Shown: positions 9,898 through 17,127 of the stretch, piece after piece
Position numbering within the stretch: the stretch's first letter is position 1
Layout of the letters: the number at the start of each line of letters is the position of its first letter
From: Lachnospiraceae bacterium
GTDB lineage: Bacteria > Bacillota > Clostridia > Lachnospirales > Lachnospiraceae
Reading direction: 5' to 3'
DNA length: 64,000 nt
NCBI GenBank assembly: GCA_015057455.1
Contig: SVEH01000008.1
Span: forward strand, 1-64,000
Notes under the pieces: model-generated
The model's database searches: none
Seen by the model: the letters and a program-made list of their open reading frames with translations, nothing else
Told to the model about the DNA's origin: nothing
Translations under genes and position numbers: made by a program

Positions 9898-10190
9898 AGG
9901 TTAAGCTATGTCAAAAAAGATACGTCAAAAGTGGCTATAAAAAACTACATTAGATTATACGCCCAAAAACAAATAAACTATATTTTAGTGAACGCCTTTC
10001 GGCTTAAATAGTGTCATCTAACAGTACTAAATTCGCACTACGCAATTAAGATTGCTTGCGCTCATTAAGTGCTGAGATTTCACTAATATCACTAAAATAT
10101 AGTTTATTTGTTTTTGGACTTACGTTGTTTAGGTGTTTGGGTAGTTTTTTACAGCCACTTTTAAAAATTACAAAATATATAAAAAAAGGA
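9898..10190. other. Gene-free gap filled by a large palindromic element
   Basis: The gap between signal peptidase A and the rplS promoter contains no supportable gene. Most of it is the palindrome at 9927-10162. A 10-codon reading frame at 9910 overlaps the left outer arm and is unlikely to be a gene. Confidence 0.6.
9927..10162. repeat. Large palindromic element with nested inverted repeats and structured core
   Basis: Outer arms at 9927-9948 and 10141-10162 match in 21 of 22 positions (left starts AAAAGTGGCTATAAAAAAC). Inner arms at 9963-9991 and 10089-10117 are a perfect 29-bp inverted repeat (left starts CCAAAAACAAATAAACTAT). The 97-base core holds a smaller hairpin and the sequence CAGTACTAAATTC. 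The core resembles the core of the element at 44638-44772 although the arms differ. It lies between signal peptidase A and rplS. Confidence 0.85.
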
Positions 10191-10219
10191 TTGAAATTAA
10201 TAAGGGAATATGTTAGAAT
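10191..10219 (+). promoter_or_regulatory. Predicted rplS promoter
   Basis: TTGAAA at 10191-10196, a 17-base spacer, TAGAAT at 10214-10219. It lies just outside the palindrome. Confidence 0.7.
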
Positions 10220-10225
10220 TTGTAC

Positions 10226-10296
10226 GTTGTGAAAAAACGATGGTCCTCTATCACTATAGGTGATAAGAACATCTAAATATTTAGGAGGTCACACAT
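10226..10296 (+). promoter_or_regulatory. rplS 5' leader with small hairpin
   Basis: The leader of about 70 nt contains a hairpin at 10249-10265 (TATCAC pairing with GTGATA) and ends in AGGAGG before the rplS ATG. L19 leader RNAs with autoregulatory roles are known in Firmicutes. I cannot confirm the consensus by eye. Confidence 0.35.
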
Positions 10297-10644
10297 ATGA
10301 ATCAAATTATTAAAAATATCGAAGATGCACAATTAAAAGAATCAGTGCAAGAATTTAATGTAGGTGATACTGTTAAAGTATACGCTAAGGTAAAAGAAGG
10401 AAACCGTGAAAGAACTCAGGTATTTGAAGGTACAGTTCTTAAGAGACAAAACGGTGGAATTAAGGAGACTTTTACTGTAAGAAAAACATCTAATGGTATT
10501 GGAGTTGAGAAGACTTGGCCATTACATTCTCCTATCGTTGAGAAAATTGAAGTTGTTAGATGTGGTAAAGTAAGACGTGCTAAATTAAATTACTTAAGAC
10601 AAAGAGTTGGTAAAGCAGCTAAGGTTAAAGAATTAGTTAAGTAA
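10297..10644 (+). CDS. rplS: 50S ribosomal protein L19
   Basis: L19 is a component of the large subunit at the subunit interface. The 115 residues show the family features: an N-terminal helix ([13 protein letters not shown]), then [20 protein letters not shown], the [18 protein letters not shown] region and a basic C-terminus with KLNYLR. The start follows TTAGGAGG at normal spacing. It has its own promoter and a strong terminator. The neighbourhood rplS, lepB, rbgA is common in Firmicutes. Here it is framed by two extra signal peptidase genes. Confidence 0.98.
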   Translation: MNQIIKNIEDAQLKESVQEFNVGDTVKVYAKVKEGNRERTQVFEGTVLKRQNGGIKETFTVRKTSNGIGVEKTWPLHSPIVEKIEVVRCGKVRRAKLNYLRQRVGKAAKVKELVK

Positions 10645-10662
10645 TAATTGTACGAGCAAGAT

Positions 10663-10713
10663 AAGACTGTACTAGGACTACACATAGAGTGAATCCTTTT
10701 ATAGTCTTTTTTT
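10663..10713 (+). terminator. rplS terminator
   Basis: AAGACT at 10663-10668 pairs with AGTCTT at 10703-10708, with a weaker inner AGGA/TCCT pairing, and a T7 tract follows. Confidence 0.7.
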
Positions 10714-10782
10714 GCAATGATTTATGACGTCTTTGAGAGAACTTAAGATGGTTGTGCAATAATTTATAATAGGTGATAGTTT

Positions 10783-11382
10783 ATGGAATTGAAGTTTGAT
10801 TATGAAAAAACAAGTAAAGAACGAGAGGCAATGATAAGGGAAATTATTATATGGGCAGCATGTATTTTAGGAGCAATACTAGCAGCATTTTTAATTACAA
10901 GATTTGCTCTTGAGAAGACTACCCTTACTGATTCGTCTATGAATACAACATTAGAGAAGAATAATCAGATTATTATTAATAAATTTGTATATAAGATAAC
11001 TGATCCTAAAAGGCACGATGTTATAGTGTTTGAACAAAAGGGAAAAGAACATATTTTTTACAATGTAAAAAGAATCATTGGATTACCTGGAGAAAAAGTA
11101 TCAATTAAATCTGGAGCAGTTTATATTAATGATAAAAAGCTTGAAGAGATTGCATTTGTTACAGAAGCACTTAATGCTGGTCTTGCTGATGAAGAGATTA
11201 AGCTTGGTAAGGACGAGTACTTTGTATTAGGTGATAACAGAATTAATAGTGAAGATAGTAGATATGCTAATATTGGTAATGTTAAAAAAAGTGACATAGT
11301 TGGGAAGGCATGGATTAGATTGAAACCTTTTGGTTTTGTTAGTAAATTAAATCTAATAGAGAATATGGAAGGCCAGAATTAA
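10783..11382 (+). CDS. lepB: Signal peptidase I, standard size
   Basis: This 199-residue membrane serine protease removes signal peptides from exported proteins. It has a short cytoplasmic N-terminus, one membrane segment (EIIIWAACILGAILAAFLI), catalytic Ser52 (DSSMNTTL), catalytic Lys96 (NVKRIIGLPGEKV) and the box LGDNRINSEDSR. It lies between rplS and rbgA, the usual place of lepB in Firmicutes. Compared with the two long paralogues it lacks any N-terminal extension. It differs enough to be an older copy. No strong ribosome binding site precedes the ATG (only AGGTGATAG). Confidence 0.93.
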   Translation: MELKFDYEKTSKEREAMIREIIIWAACILGAILAAFLITRFALEKTTLTDSSMNTTLEKNNQIIINKFVYKITDPKRHDVIVFEQKGKEHIFYNVKRIIGLPGEKVSIKSGAVYINDKKLEEIAFVTEALNAGLADEEIKLGKDEYFVLGDNRINSEDSRYANIGNVKKSDIVGKAWIRLKPFGFVSKLNLIENMEGQN

Positions 11383-11458
11383 ATACATATAGAAGGTCAA
11401 AAATAAATATATATAGAAGGTTAGAACTAAATATATATAAGGCTAGAATTAATATATA
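11367..11458. repeat. Short tandem repeats overlapping the lepB stop codon
   Basis: About four imperfect 24-base units (such as AGAAGGTCAAAAATAAATAT) start in the last codons of lepB and run towards rbgA. The pattern looks like repeated duplication of the gene's 3' end, including its stop codon. Confidence 0.65.
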
Positions 11459-11493
11459 GGGTAGAGGATATATATTTGGAATGGAGGATAATT

Positions 11494-12372
11494 ATGAATA
11501 TACAATGGTATCCAGGTCATATGACTAAAGCTAAGCGTATGATGCAGGAAAATATTAAATTAATTGATGTAGTGATTGAATTAGTAGATGCTAGAGTACC
11601 TCTTAGTAGTAGAAATCCTGATATTGATGATATTGCAAGAAATAAATCAAGAATCGTACTTCTTAATAAGGCTGATTTGGCGGATAATGGTAAAACAGAA
11701 GCTTGGAAGAAATGGTACGAGGATAGAGGAGCATTTGTTACAATTGTTAATTCTAAGTCAGGAAAGGGCGTTAAGACTGTAACAAGCATTATAAGTGAAG
11801 CATGTAAAGAAAAAATTGAGCGAGATAGACGTAGAGGCATTATTAATAGACCAGTTAGGGCTATGATAGTAGGAATACCTAATGTTGGTAAATCAACGTT
11901 TATTAACAGTTTTGCAGGAAAAGCATGTACTCAAACAGGTAATAAACCAGGGGTAACAAAGGGTAAACAATGGATAAGACTTAATAAGAACGTAGAACTT
12001 TTAGATACACCAGGAATTCTTTGGCCTAAGTTTGAAGATAAAGAAGTAGGAATTAGACTAGCATTAATAGGTTCTATTAGAGAGGAAATACTTAATATCT
12101 CAGAGTTATCAGTTATTTTAATTAAATTTCTTGTCGATAATTATCAAGGAGTACTATCTAAGATATATGATGCTGATGAAACAAAAGATAGCTTAGATAT
12201 TTTAGAAAAAATTGCAGTAAAAAGATGTTGTAAAACAAAAGGTGATACATACGATTTAGATAGAGCTGCAAGTTTTCTTATAGATGATTTTAGAAGCGGT
12301 AAATTAGGAAATATTTCATTAGAGATACCATATGATACAGAATCAATGTTAAATATAGAGAAATCTGAATAA
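11494..12372 (+). CDS. rbgA: Ribosome biogenesis GTPase RbgA/YlqF
   Basis: RbgA is a circularly permuted GTPase that acts late in 50S subunit assembly. The G motifs appear in the permuted order: G4 NKADL first, then G1 GIPNVGKSTFIN, then G3 DTPGILWP. The N-terminal MNIQWYPGHMTKAKR is highly conserved. The C-terminal domain is present, giving 292 residues. A TTG at 11476 lies in frame, but the ATG at 11494 follows ATGGAGG and starts with the family sequence. Proximity to rplS agrees with its role in the large subunit. Confidence 0.96.
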   Translation: MNIQWYPGHMTKAKRMMQENIKLIDVVIELVDARVPLSSRNPDIDDIARNKSRIVLLNKADLADNGKTEAWKKWYEDRGAFVTIVNSKSGKGVKTVTSIISEACKEKIERDRRRGIINRPVRAMIVGIPNVGKSTFINSFAGKACTQTGNKPGVTKGKQWIRLNKNVELLDTPGILWPKFEDKEVGIRLALIGSIREEILNISELSVILIKFLVDNYQGVLSKIYDADETKDSLDILEKIAVKRCCKTKGDTYDLDRAASFLIDDFRSGKLGNISLEIPYDTESMLNIEKSE

Positions 12373-12465
12373 TAATTAATAAATGTTGACTGATGAATAA
12401 TAGTTAACAGACTACTAGTTAATTATAAAAATTTTTGACTGTAATGTTAGAAAGGAGGCCAATAT

Positions 12466-13890
12466 ATGAGTGATAATAGATATGATGAACAATATAATAA
12501 TATGTATAATGGCCTCAATGATTACGGTAATCAGAATGAATTTTATGAGAATACTGCCAATAATAATTATACAGTTCCGGTTGAAAAGAATAATATACGA
12601 TATCAAGATTCTAATTGGAGTTTACTCAATCAAACCAGTTATGGTGGTCAGAACCTAATGGCAGAATTTATAGGTGGAGATAAACAATTTGATGATTATA
12701 ACTATAATAATGAAGGTAATTATGATAATAACTATGGTTATGATGATTATTATGGCAATGAGTATTCAAATGAGTCTAATTATACATTTTATGATAAAGA
12801 AATAAAAAAAGATGTATCGGTTAATGCAATATCTAATAAAATTAATGCCAATATGAACGATGAGTTATTATATGGCTCTTTAGAAAGTGATTATCCGAGT
12901 ACAAATTATAAAAAAAGCTCTAAGAGAACAAATAATAATTTGAAATCGCCAAAGATTAATAATTATGATGATTCTCTATTTGTAGATACAGAATATGGTG
13001 ATGAAACAGTTTATAAAGATATTCCATATAGAAAAAATTATAAGTCGGACTCTCATGATAATAAAACTGTTGCCATAGATATGTCGGAACTAGGATATGA
13101 CAACTATTATGCTGAAGAAATAGATGAAGATCATAGTGTTTATAGAGCTATAGATACTGAGTCTAGATATCATGTTAGAAAAGGTGTGTATGACGATAAG
13201 TTAATGCCGACACAAGATATAGTTTTTGATGATATATATGTAGTAAGAAATCAATTATTTGATGAAGAAGAGAAGTTGTTTACATTTAATGATGTAATTA
13301 GTTTGGCAATATGTGTTGCATTTGCAATTATAATGGCATTTTTGATTATACGTTATGTAGGGCAAGTAACAGTTGTTAAAGGGCACTCAATGGAATATAA
13401 TTTTCATAATAAGGAAGTTATTTTACTTGATAAGTTATCCTATAAGATAAAAGATCCAGAGCGATATGATGTTGTAGTATTCCCTGTTAAGAAAGACAAG
13501 GGATATGAATATTATATAAAGAGAATTATAGGATTACCTGGTGAAAAAGTATATGTTGATATACAGCAAAGTCAAATATATATAGACGAGAAAAGACTTA
13601 ATACAGATGTATTTGGCTGGGAGCCAATGGTTGGAGATGAATATTCCGTAACTCATAATAATGTTACATTGGGAACTGATGAATATTATTGTATGGGCGA
13701 TAATAGGAATAATAGTCAAGATAGTAGAGCAAGTTCAGTTGGTTCAATAAATAGAGATGATTTCTTAGGAAAGGCCATATTTAAGGTTTCACCATTAGAG
13801 TCATTTGGATTAATTGATCACTACTATAATCACGAAATACGAAGTGGTAGAAAACCAGCATATGATTTTTATGCTACAGATGATAATTAG
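12466..13890 (+). CDS. Signal peptidase I with long Asn/Tyr-rich N-terminal extension (paralogue B)
   Basis: Paralogue of the 8521 gene, 474 residues. The catalytic part has the membrane segment VISLAICVAFAIIMAFLII, Ser308 (GHSMEYN), Lys352 (YIKRIIGLPGE) and MGDNRNNSQDSR. The first 240 residues or so are polar and low in complexity, with Asn, Tyr and Asp dominating, but less Gly-rich than in A. Conserved islands shared with A are MYNG near the start, NNYTVP, YQ.S.W, and the pre-membrane linker (FDDIYVVRNQLFDEEEKLF). The start follows AAAGGAGG. The retained islands argue that the extension is under selection and is not simple repeat noise. Its function is unknown. Confidence 0.9.
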   Translation: MSDNRYDEQYNNMYNGLNDYGNQNEFYENTANNNYTVPVEKNNIRYQDSNWSLLNQTSYGGQNLMAEFIGGDKQFDDYNYNNEGNYDNNYGYDDYYGNEYSNESNYTFYDKEIKKDVSVNAISNKINANMNDELLYGSLESDYPSTNYKKSSKRTNNNLKSPKINNYDDSLFVDTEYGDETVYKDIPYRKNYKSDSHDNKTVAIDMSELGYDNYYAEEIDEDHSVYRAIDTESRYHVRKGVYDDKLMPTQDIVFDDIYVVRNQLFDEEEKLFTFNDVISLAICVAFAIIMAFLIIRYVGQVTVVKGHSMEYNFHNKEVILLDKLSYKIKDPERYDVVVFPVKKDKGYEYYIKRIIGLPGEKVYVDIQQSQIYIDEKRLNTDVFGWEPMVGDEYSVTHNNVTLGTDEYYCMGDNRNNSQDSRASSVGSINRDDFLGKAIFKVSPLESFGLIDHYYNHEIRSGRKPAYDFYATDDN

Positions 13891-13965
13891 GTATTTAAAA
13901 ATATTTACATATGGTGTAGAATATATTTTGGTATAAGAATTTAAAATGTTAAATGGAGGATACAT

Positions 13966-14190
13966 ATGAACGAGGAAAAGATACAAAGAATTAATGAATT
14001 ATATAGAAAATCAAAAGAAAGTGGACTTTCACCAGAGGAGAAGGAAGAACAACAACAATTAAGACAAGAGTATATAATGGCTATTCGTAGTAATTTGAGA
14101 GGTACATTACAGAATGTATCTATATTGAATCCAGATGGTTCAGTTACAGACTTGTCTAAAAAAGAAATTAAAGATAAAGATTTAAACTAA
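13966..14190 (+). CDS. DUF896 (YnzC-like) protein
   Basis: A small soluble protein of 74 residues with the DUF896/UPF0291 pattern: an N-terminal helical hairpin (RINELYRKSKESGLSPEEK), EQQQLRQEYI, and a basic segment RSNLRGTLQNVSI. In Bacillus the family includes YnzC, linked to the SOS operon, but its biochemical function is unknown. It follows signal peptidase B by 75 bases and has its own terminator downstream. The start follows GGAGG. Confidence 0.9.
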   Translation: MNEEKIQRINELYRKSKESGLSPEEKEEQQQLRQEYIMAIRSNLRGTLQNVSILNPDGSVTDLSKKEIKDKDLN

Positions 14191-14214
14191 TTGAATTATA
14201 ATGTTTAGTAAATT

Positions 14215-14259
14215 AAAACGCTTCTATATAATATGATACATATGATATTGAAGCGTTTT
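14215..14259 (+). terminator. Terminator after the DUF896 gene
   Basis: AAAACGCTTC pairs with GAAGCGTTTT across an AT-rich loop of about 25 bases. It ends in TTTT. Confidence 0.7.
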
Positions 14260-14305
14260 GTAATTATAGTACAGGCAAATAAAATATTATAAATTGGAGG
14301 CATAT

Positions 14306-15577
14306 ATGAATAAGTATAATAGTATGGGACAAGTTGCTTGGGAAGCCAAGGAAGATATGTTATCACTTAGTTATAATAAGAAGGTAGAGGCTTTAAATTT
14401 AGTTGCAGATTATTTAGTAAAAAATGCTACATTTATATTAGAGCAGAATAGGATTGACTTGGATAATGCTTATGCAGCAGGAATGAAAGAATCTTTAATA
14501 GATAGATTATCATTAACATTAGAGAGAATAGAAGATATTGCAAGTGGTATAAGACAAGTAGCAGATTTAGATGAGAAGATAGGTAATATGCAAGATGTCA
14601 AAATAAGACCGAATGGTTTAAAGGTTGGCAAAATGGTTGTTCCACTTGGTGTAGTAGGAGTAATATATGAATCAAGACCTAATGTAACAGCAGATGTATT
14701 TGCATTATGTTTTAAAACGTCTAATGTAGTAATATTAAAAGGTGGTTCAGATGCAATTAATTCTAATAAAGCAATTGTTGCAATGATAAAGGCGGCATTA
14801 GATGAAAGTGGAATTAACAATAACTGCATTAACTTAATAGAAGACACAGATAGAGAAAGCTTAAAGGAATTTATGAAGTTAGATGAGTATGTGGATGTTC
14901 TTATTCCTAGAGGTGGCAAGGGATTAATTGATACAGTAAAAAGAAATAGTACTATTCCAGTAATAGAAACAGGAACTGGCAATTGTCATATATATGTAGA
15001 TGAAAGTGCTGATGTAGATATGGCGGTATCAATTATAGACAATGCTAAAACTCAAAGATTAGGAGTATGTAATGCAGCAGAGTCTTTAGTTTTACATAAG
15101 AGTGTGGTAGAAAGGGTTATGCCTAAGTTAGTAGATGTGCTAACAGAAAAGGAAGTAGAGCTTAGAGTAGATGAAAGCATGTATGATTATATAAGTGATA
15201 TAGCAAAGGAAAAACAATCTTACATAAAAAAAGCTACTGATGAAGATTATTATACAGAATATCTTGATAGAATTATTTCTATTAAAGTAGTAGAGAATAT
15301 AGATGAAGCTATTAAGCATATTAACAAGTGTAGTACAAAACATTCAGAATCAATTATTACATCTGATTATAATAATGCTAATAAGTTTCATAAATTAATA
15401 GATTCTGCAGCCGTTTATGTAAATGCATCTACAAGGTTTACCGATGGTTTTGAGTATGGATTTGGTGCAGAAATAGGAATTAGTACACAAAAATTACATG
15501 CGAGAGGGCCAATGGGATTAGATGCATTGACTTGTAATAAATATGTAATATTCGGCGAAGGACAAGTAAGAAAGTAG
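14306..15577 (+). CDS. proA: Gamma-glutamyl phosphate reductase
   Basis: ProA reduces gamma-glutamyl phosphate to glutamate semialdehyde with NADPH, the second step of proline synthesis. It is an aldehyde-dehydrogenase-fold enzyme of 423 residues. Recognisable segments are GVIYESRPNVTADVFALC, ILKGGSDAINSN, the catalytic Cys in RLGVCNAAESL, and FTDGFEYGFGAEIGISTQK near the end. The in-frame TTG at 14294 overlaps the GGAGG site, so the ATG at 14306 is the start. ProB is usually adjacent to ProA but is not present here, so the pathway genes are split. Confidence 0.96.
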   Translation: MNKYNSMGQVAWEAKEDMLSLSYNKKVEALNLVADYLVKNATFILEQNRIDLDNAYAAGMKESLIDRLSLTLERIEDIASGIRQVADLDEKIGNMQDVKIRPNGLKVGKMVVPLGVVGVIYESRPNVTADVFALCFKTSNVVILKGGSDAINSNKAIVAMIKAALDESGINNNCINLIEDTDRESLKEFMKLDEYVDVLIPRGGKGLIDTVKRNSTIPVIETGTGNCHIYVDESADVDMAVSIIDNAKTQRLGVCNAAESLVLHKSVVERVMPKLVDVLTEKEVELRVDESMYDYISDIAKEKQSYIKKATDEDYYTEYLDRIISIKVVENIDEAIKHINKCSTKHSESIITSDYNNANKFHKLIDSAAVYVNASTRFTDGFEYGFGAEIGISTQKLHARGPMGLDALTCNKYVIFGEGQVRK

Positions 15578-15648
15578 ATTAATAACGGATAGAATTATGA
15601 TAAAAAGTTAATATAAAATAGTAAAAATATTAAATAATTAAAGAAAAT

Positions 15649-15694
15649 AAGCCAATTATAGCATTATTGAAAAGTGCTGTGATTGGCTTGTTTT
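15649..15694 (+). terminator. proA terminator
   Basis: AAGCCAATTATAGCA pairs with TGCTGTGATTGGCTT (one G-T pair), followed by GTTTTC. Confidence 0.75.
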
Positions 15695-15779
15695 CAAGCT
15701 TTGCACGTTTTATCAGAGGGACTAATATATTTATTAGTAATAATTCTTACGAAAATATTACAAAATATTTAAAAAGATG

Positions 15780-15808
15780 TAGACAAACTATTAAAGTTGT
15801 TATATAAT
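15780..15808 (+). promoter_or_regulatory. Predicted promoter of the first thioester adhesin
   Basis: TAGACA at 15780-15785, a 17-base spacer, TATAAT at 15803-15808. Confidence 0.75.
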
Positions 15809-15852
15809 AAATATATATTAACAAGGGATTTAAATGAAAGGGGTCATAAATC

Positions 15853-17019
15853 ATGAAAGGAAATGTAAAAAGTTGTTTAGTTGTATTTTTAGTAGCAATG
15901 TTAGTTATGCAAGTTGTATTTAATGATGCAGGAAGAGCAGGTGCAGCACACTCAGCTACAGGAACTATCAAACATGTAAGTGGAGTTAGAGTTATTATTG
16001 AAGCTGGAACAGATAAAGTTTCACCTTGCTACTGTATTTCAAGAACATTATACTGTCAAGATAATGATAGTGTAACAAGTGATATGAACATCGATTCTAC
16101 AAAATCATTCTTATTAAACGCAGCATTCTTATATGGATTCCATAAGAATACTACAGAAAGTCAAATTACTTCAGCAGATTACTCACAATGGAATAAAACA
16201 CAACAAGTTGTATGGGCTATAATGGAAGACAAGTTTAAAGGAACTTTAGATACTTGTAGCGTAAGCGGATGTGACGCAGCAATGCTTAAGAAAATAGCTT
16301 ATTTAAATCAAGTACCATCATATGTAACAGATCAAGAAAATGTAATGAAATGGAATACATGCTCAAATAAATTTGAACTTACTTTAACAAATACAGCAAT
16401 CGAAGGAAGTTATTCAGCAAATGCAGGCTTACAAGTAGATACTACTTCACTTCCAGCAGGATGTACTGCAACAGTTGAAGGAGAAAACATTAAATTAGAA
16501 TCAACAGAAGAATTTACAGATGTAAAAGCAATCAAATTATTCAAGAGACCAGAAGGAAAAGGTTTAGTTGTAGCTTGGGATAATGGAAACGGAACAAAAC
16601 AACCACAAATCACATTAGATTACGATGAAGATCCAATCGCAAAGGTTATGGACTTAAAAGTTAAGACAGAAGCTAAACCTGTTGTAGCAACTCCAGAGCC
16701 AACTCCAGAACCAACAGTACAACCAGAGTGCCAACCATCTGTATTACCAGAAGTTCAAGAGCCAGAGGTACAACCAGAAGTACAAGAACCAACATGTCCA
16801 CAAGATCAAGGATGTCAACAAGAACCAGTTGAAGAAGAGCAAAAAGTAGAAATTAAAGAAAACACAATGGCTGATGCAGAAGAACAATTAGATGATGTTC
16901 CAAAGACAGCAGATTCATCAAATCTTCAATTAGTATACCAATTATTAGCTGCAAGTGCACTTACAATGGTATGGTTAGGAACAATAACAGTAATTAAGAG
17001 AAGAAGAGAAAACATCTAG
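15853..17019 (+). CDS. Thioester-domain cell-wall-anchored surface protein (adhesin 1)
   Basis: The 388 residues start with a signal peptide ending near AGAAHS. A thioester domain (TQXA family) follows: the Cys59-Tyr-Cys61 segment and Thr116-Gln117 in TQQVVWAIME are the residues expected to form an internal Cys-Gln thioester for covalent host binding. A second domain contains VMKWNTCSNKFELTLTN. A Pro/Glu-rich stalk is followed by a sorting signal (VPKTAD), a hydrophobic stretch and KRRR. The motif departs from canonical LPXTG. AAAGGGG precedes the start. The next gene is a paralogue. Which of Cys59 or Cys61 is the reactive residue is unclear. Confidence 0.85.
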   Translation: MKGNVKSCLVVFLVAMLVMQVVFNDAGRAGAAHSATGTIKHVSGVRVIIEAGTDKVSPCYCISRTLYCQDNDSVTSDMNIDSTKSFLLNAAFLYGFHKNTTESQITSADYSQWNKTQQVVWAIMEDKFKGTLDTCSVSGCDAAMLKKIAYLNQVPSYVTDQENVMKWNTCSNKFELTLTNTAIEGSYSANAGLQVDTTSLPAGCTATVEGENIKLESTEEFTDVKAIKLFKRPEGKGLVVAWDNGNGTKQPQITLDYDEDPIAKVMDLKVKTEAKPVVATPEPTPEPTVQPECQPSVLPEVQEPEVQPEVQEPTCPQDQGCQQEPVEEEQKVEIKENTMADAEEQLDDVPKTADSSNLQLVYQLLAASALTMVWLGTITVIKRRRENI

Positions 17020-17031
17020 TTAAGTAAATAA

Positions 17032-17068
17032 TATCTATCTCTATATCATATAGATGTAGAGATAGATA
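17032..17068. other. Hairpin between the two adhesin genes
   Basis: TATCTATCTCTA at 17032-17043 pairs perfectly with 17057-17068 (12 bp). No T-tract follows, so read-through into the second adhesin is possible. A TATAAT at 17101 could be a -10 box, but it has no good -35 box. Confidence 0.55.
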
Positions 17069-17127
17069 TAGGTATATAGTAAATAGTAAAAAAATAGGGG
17101 TATAATAAATATTTGGGGGAATTATTA

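Noticed and set aside
9910-9942. Ten-codon peptide (MSKKIRQKWL) after signal peptidase A
   Set aside because: It overlaps the outer arm of the palindrome and has only a weak ribosome binding site.
9927-10162. Integron attC site or insertion sequence
   Set aside because: No core-site consensus, integrase, transposase or target duplication could be seen at this or the 44638 element.
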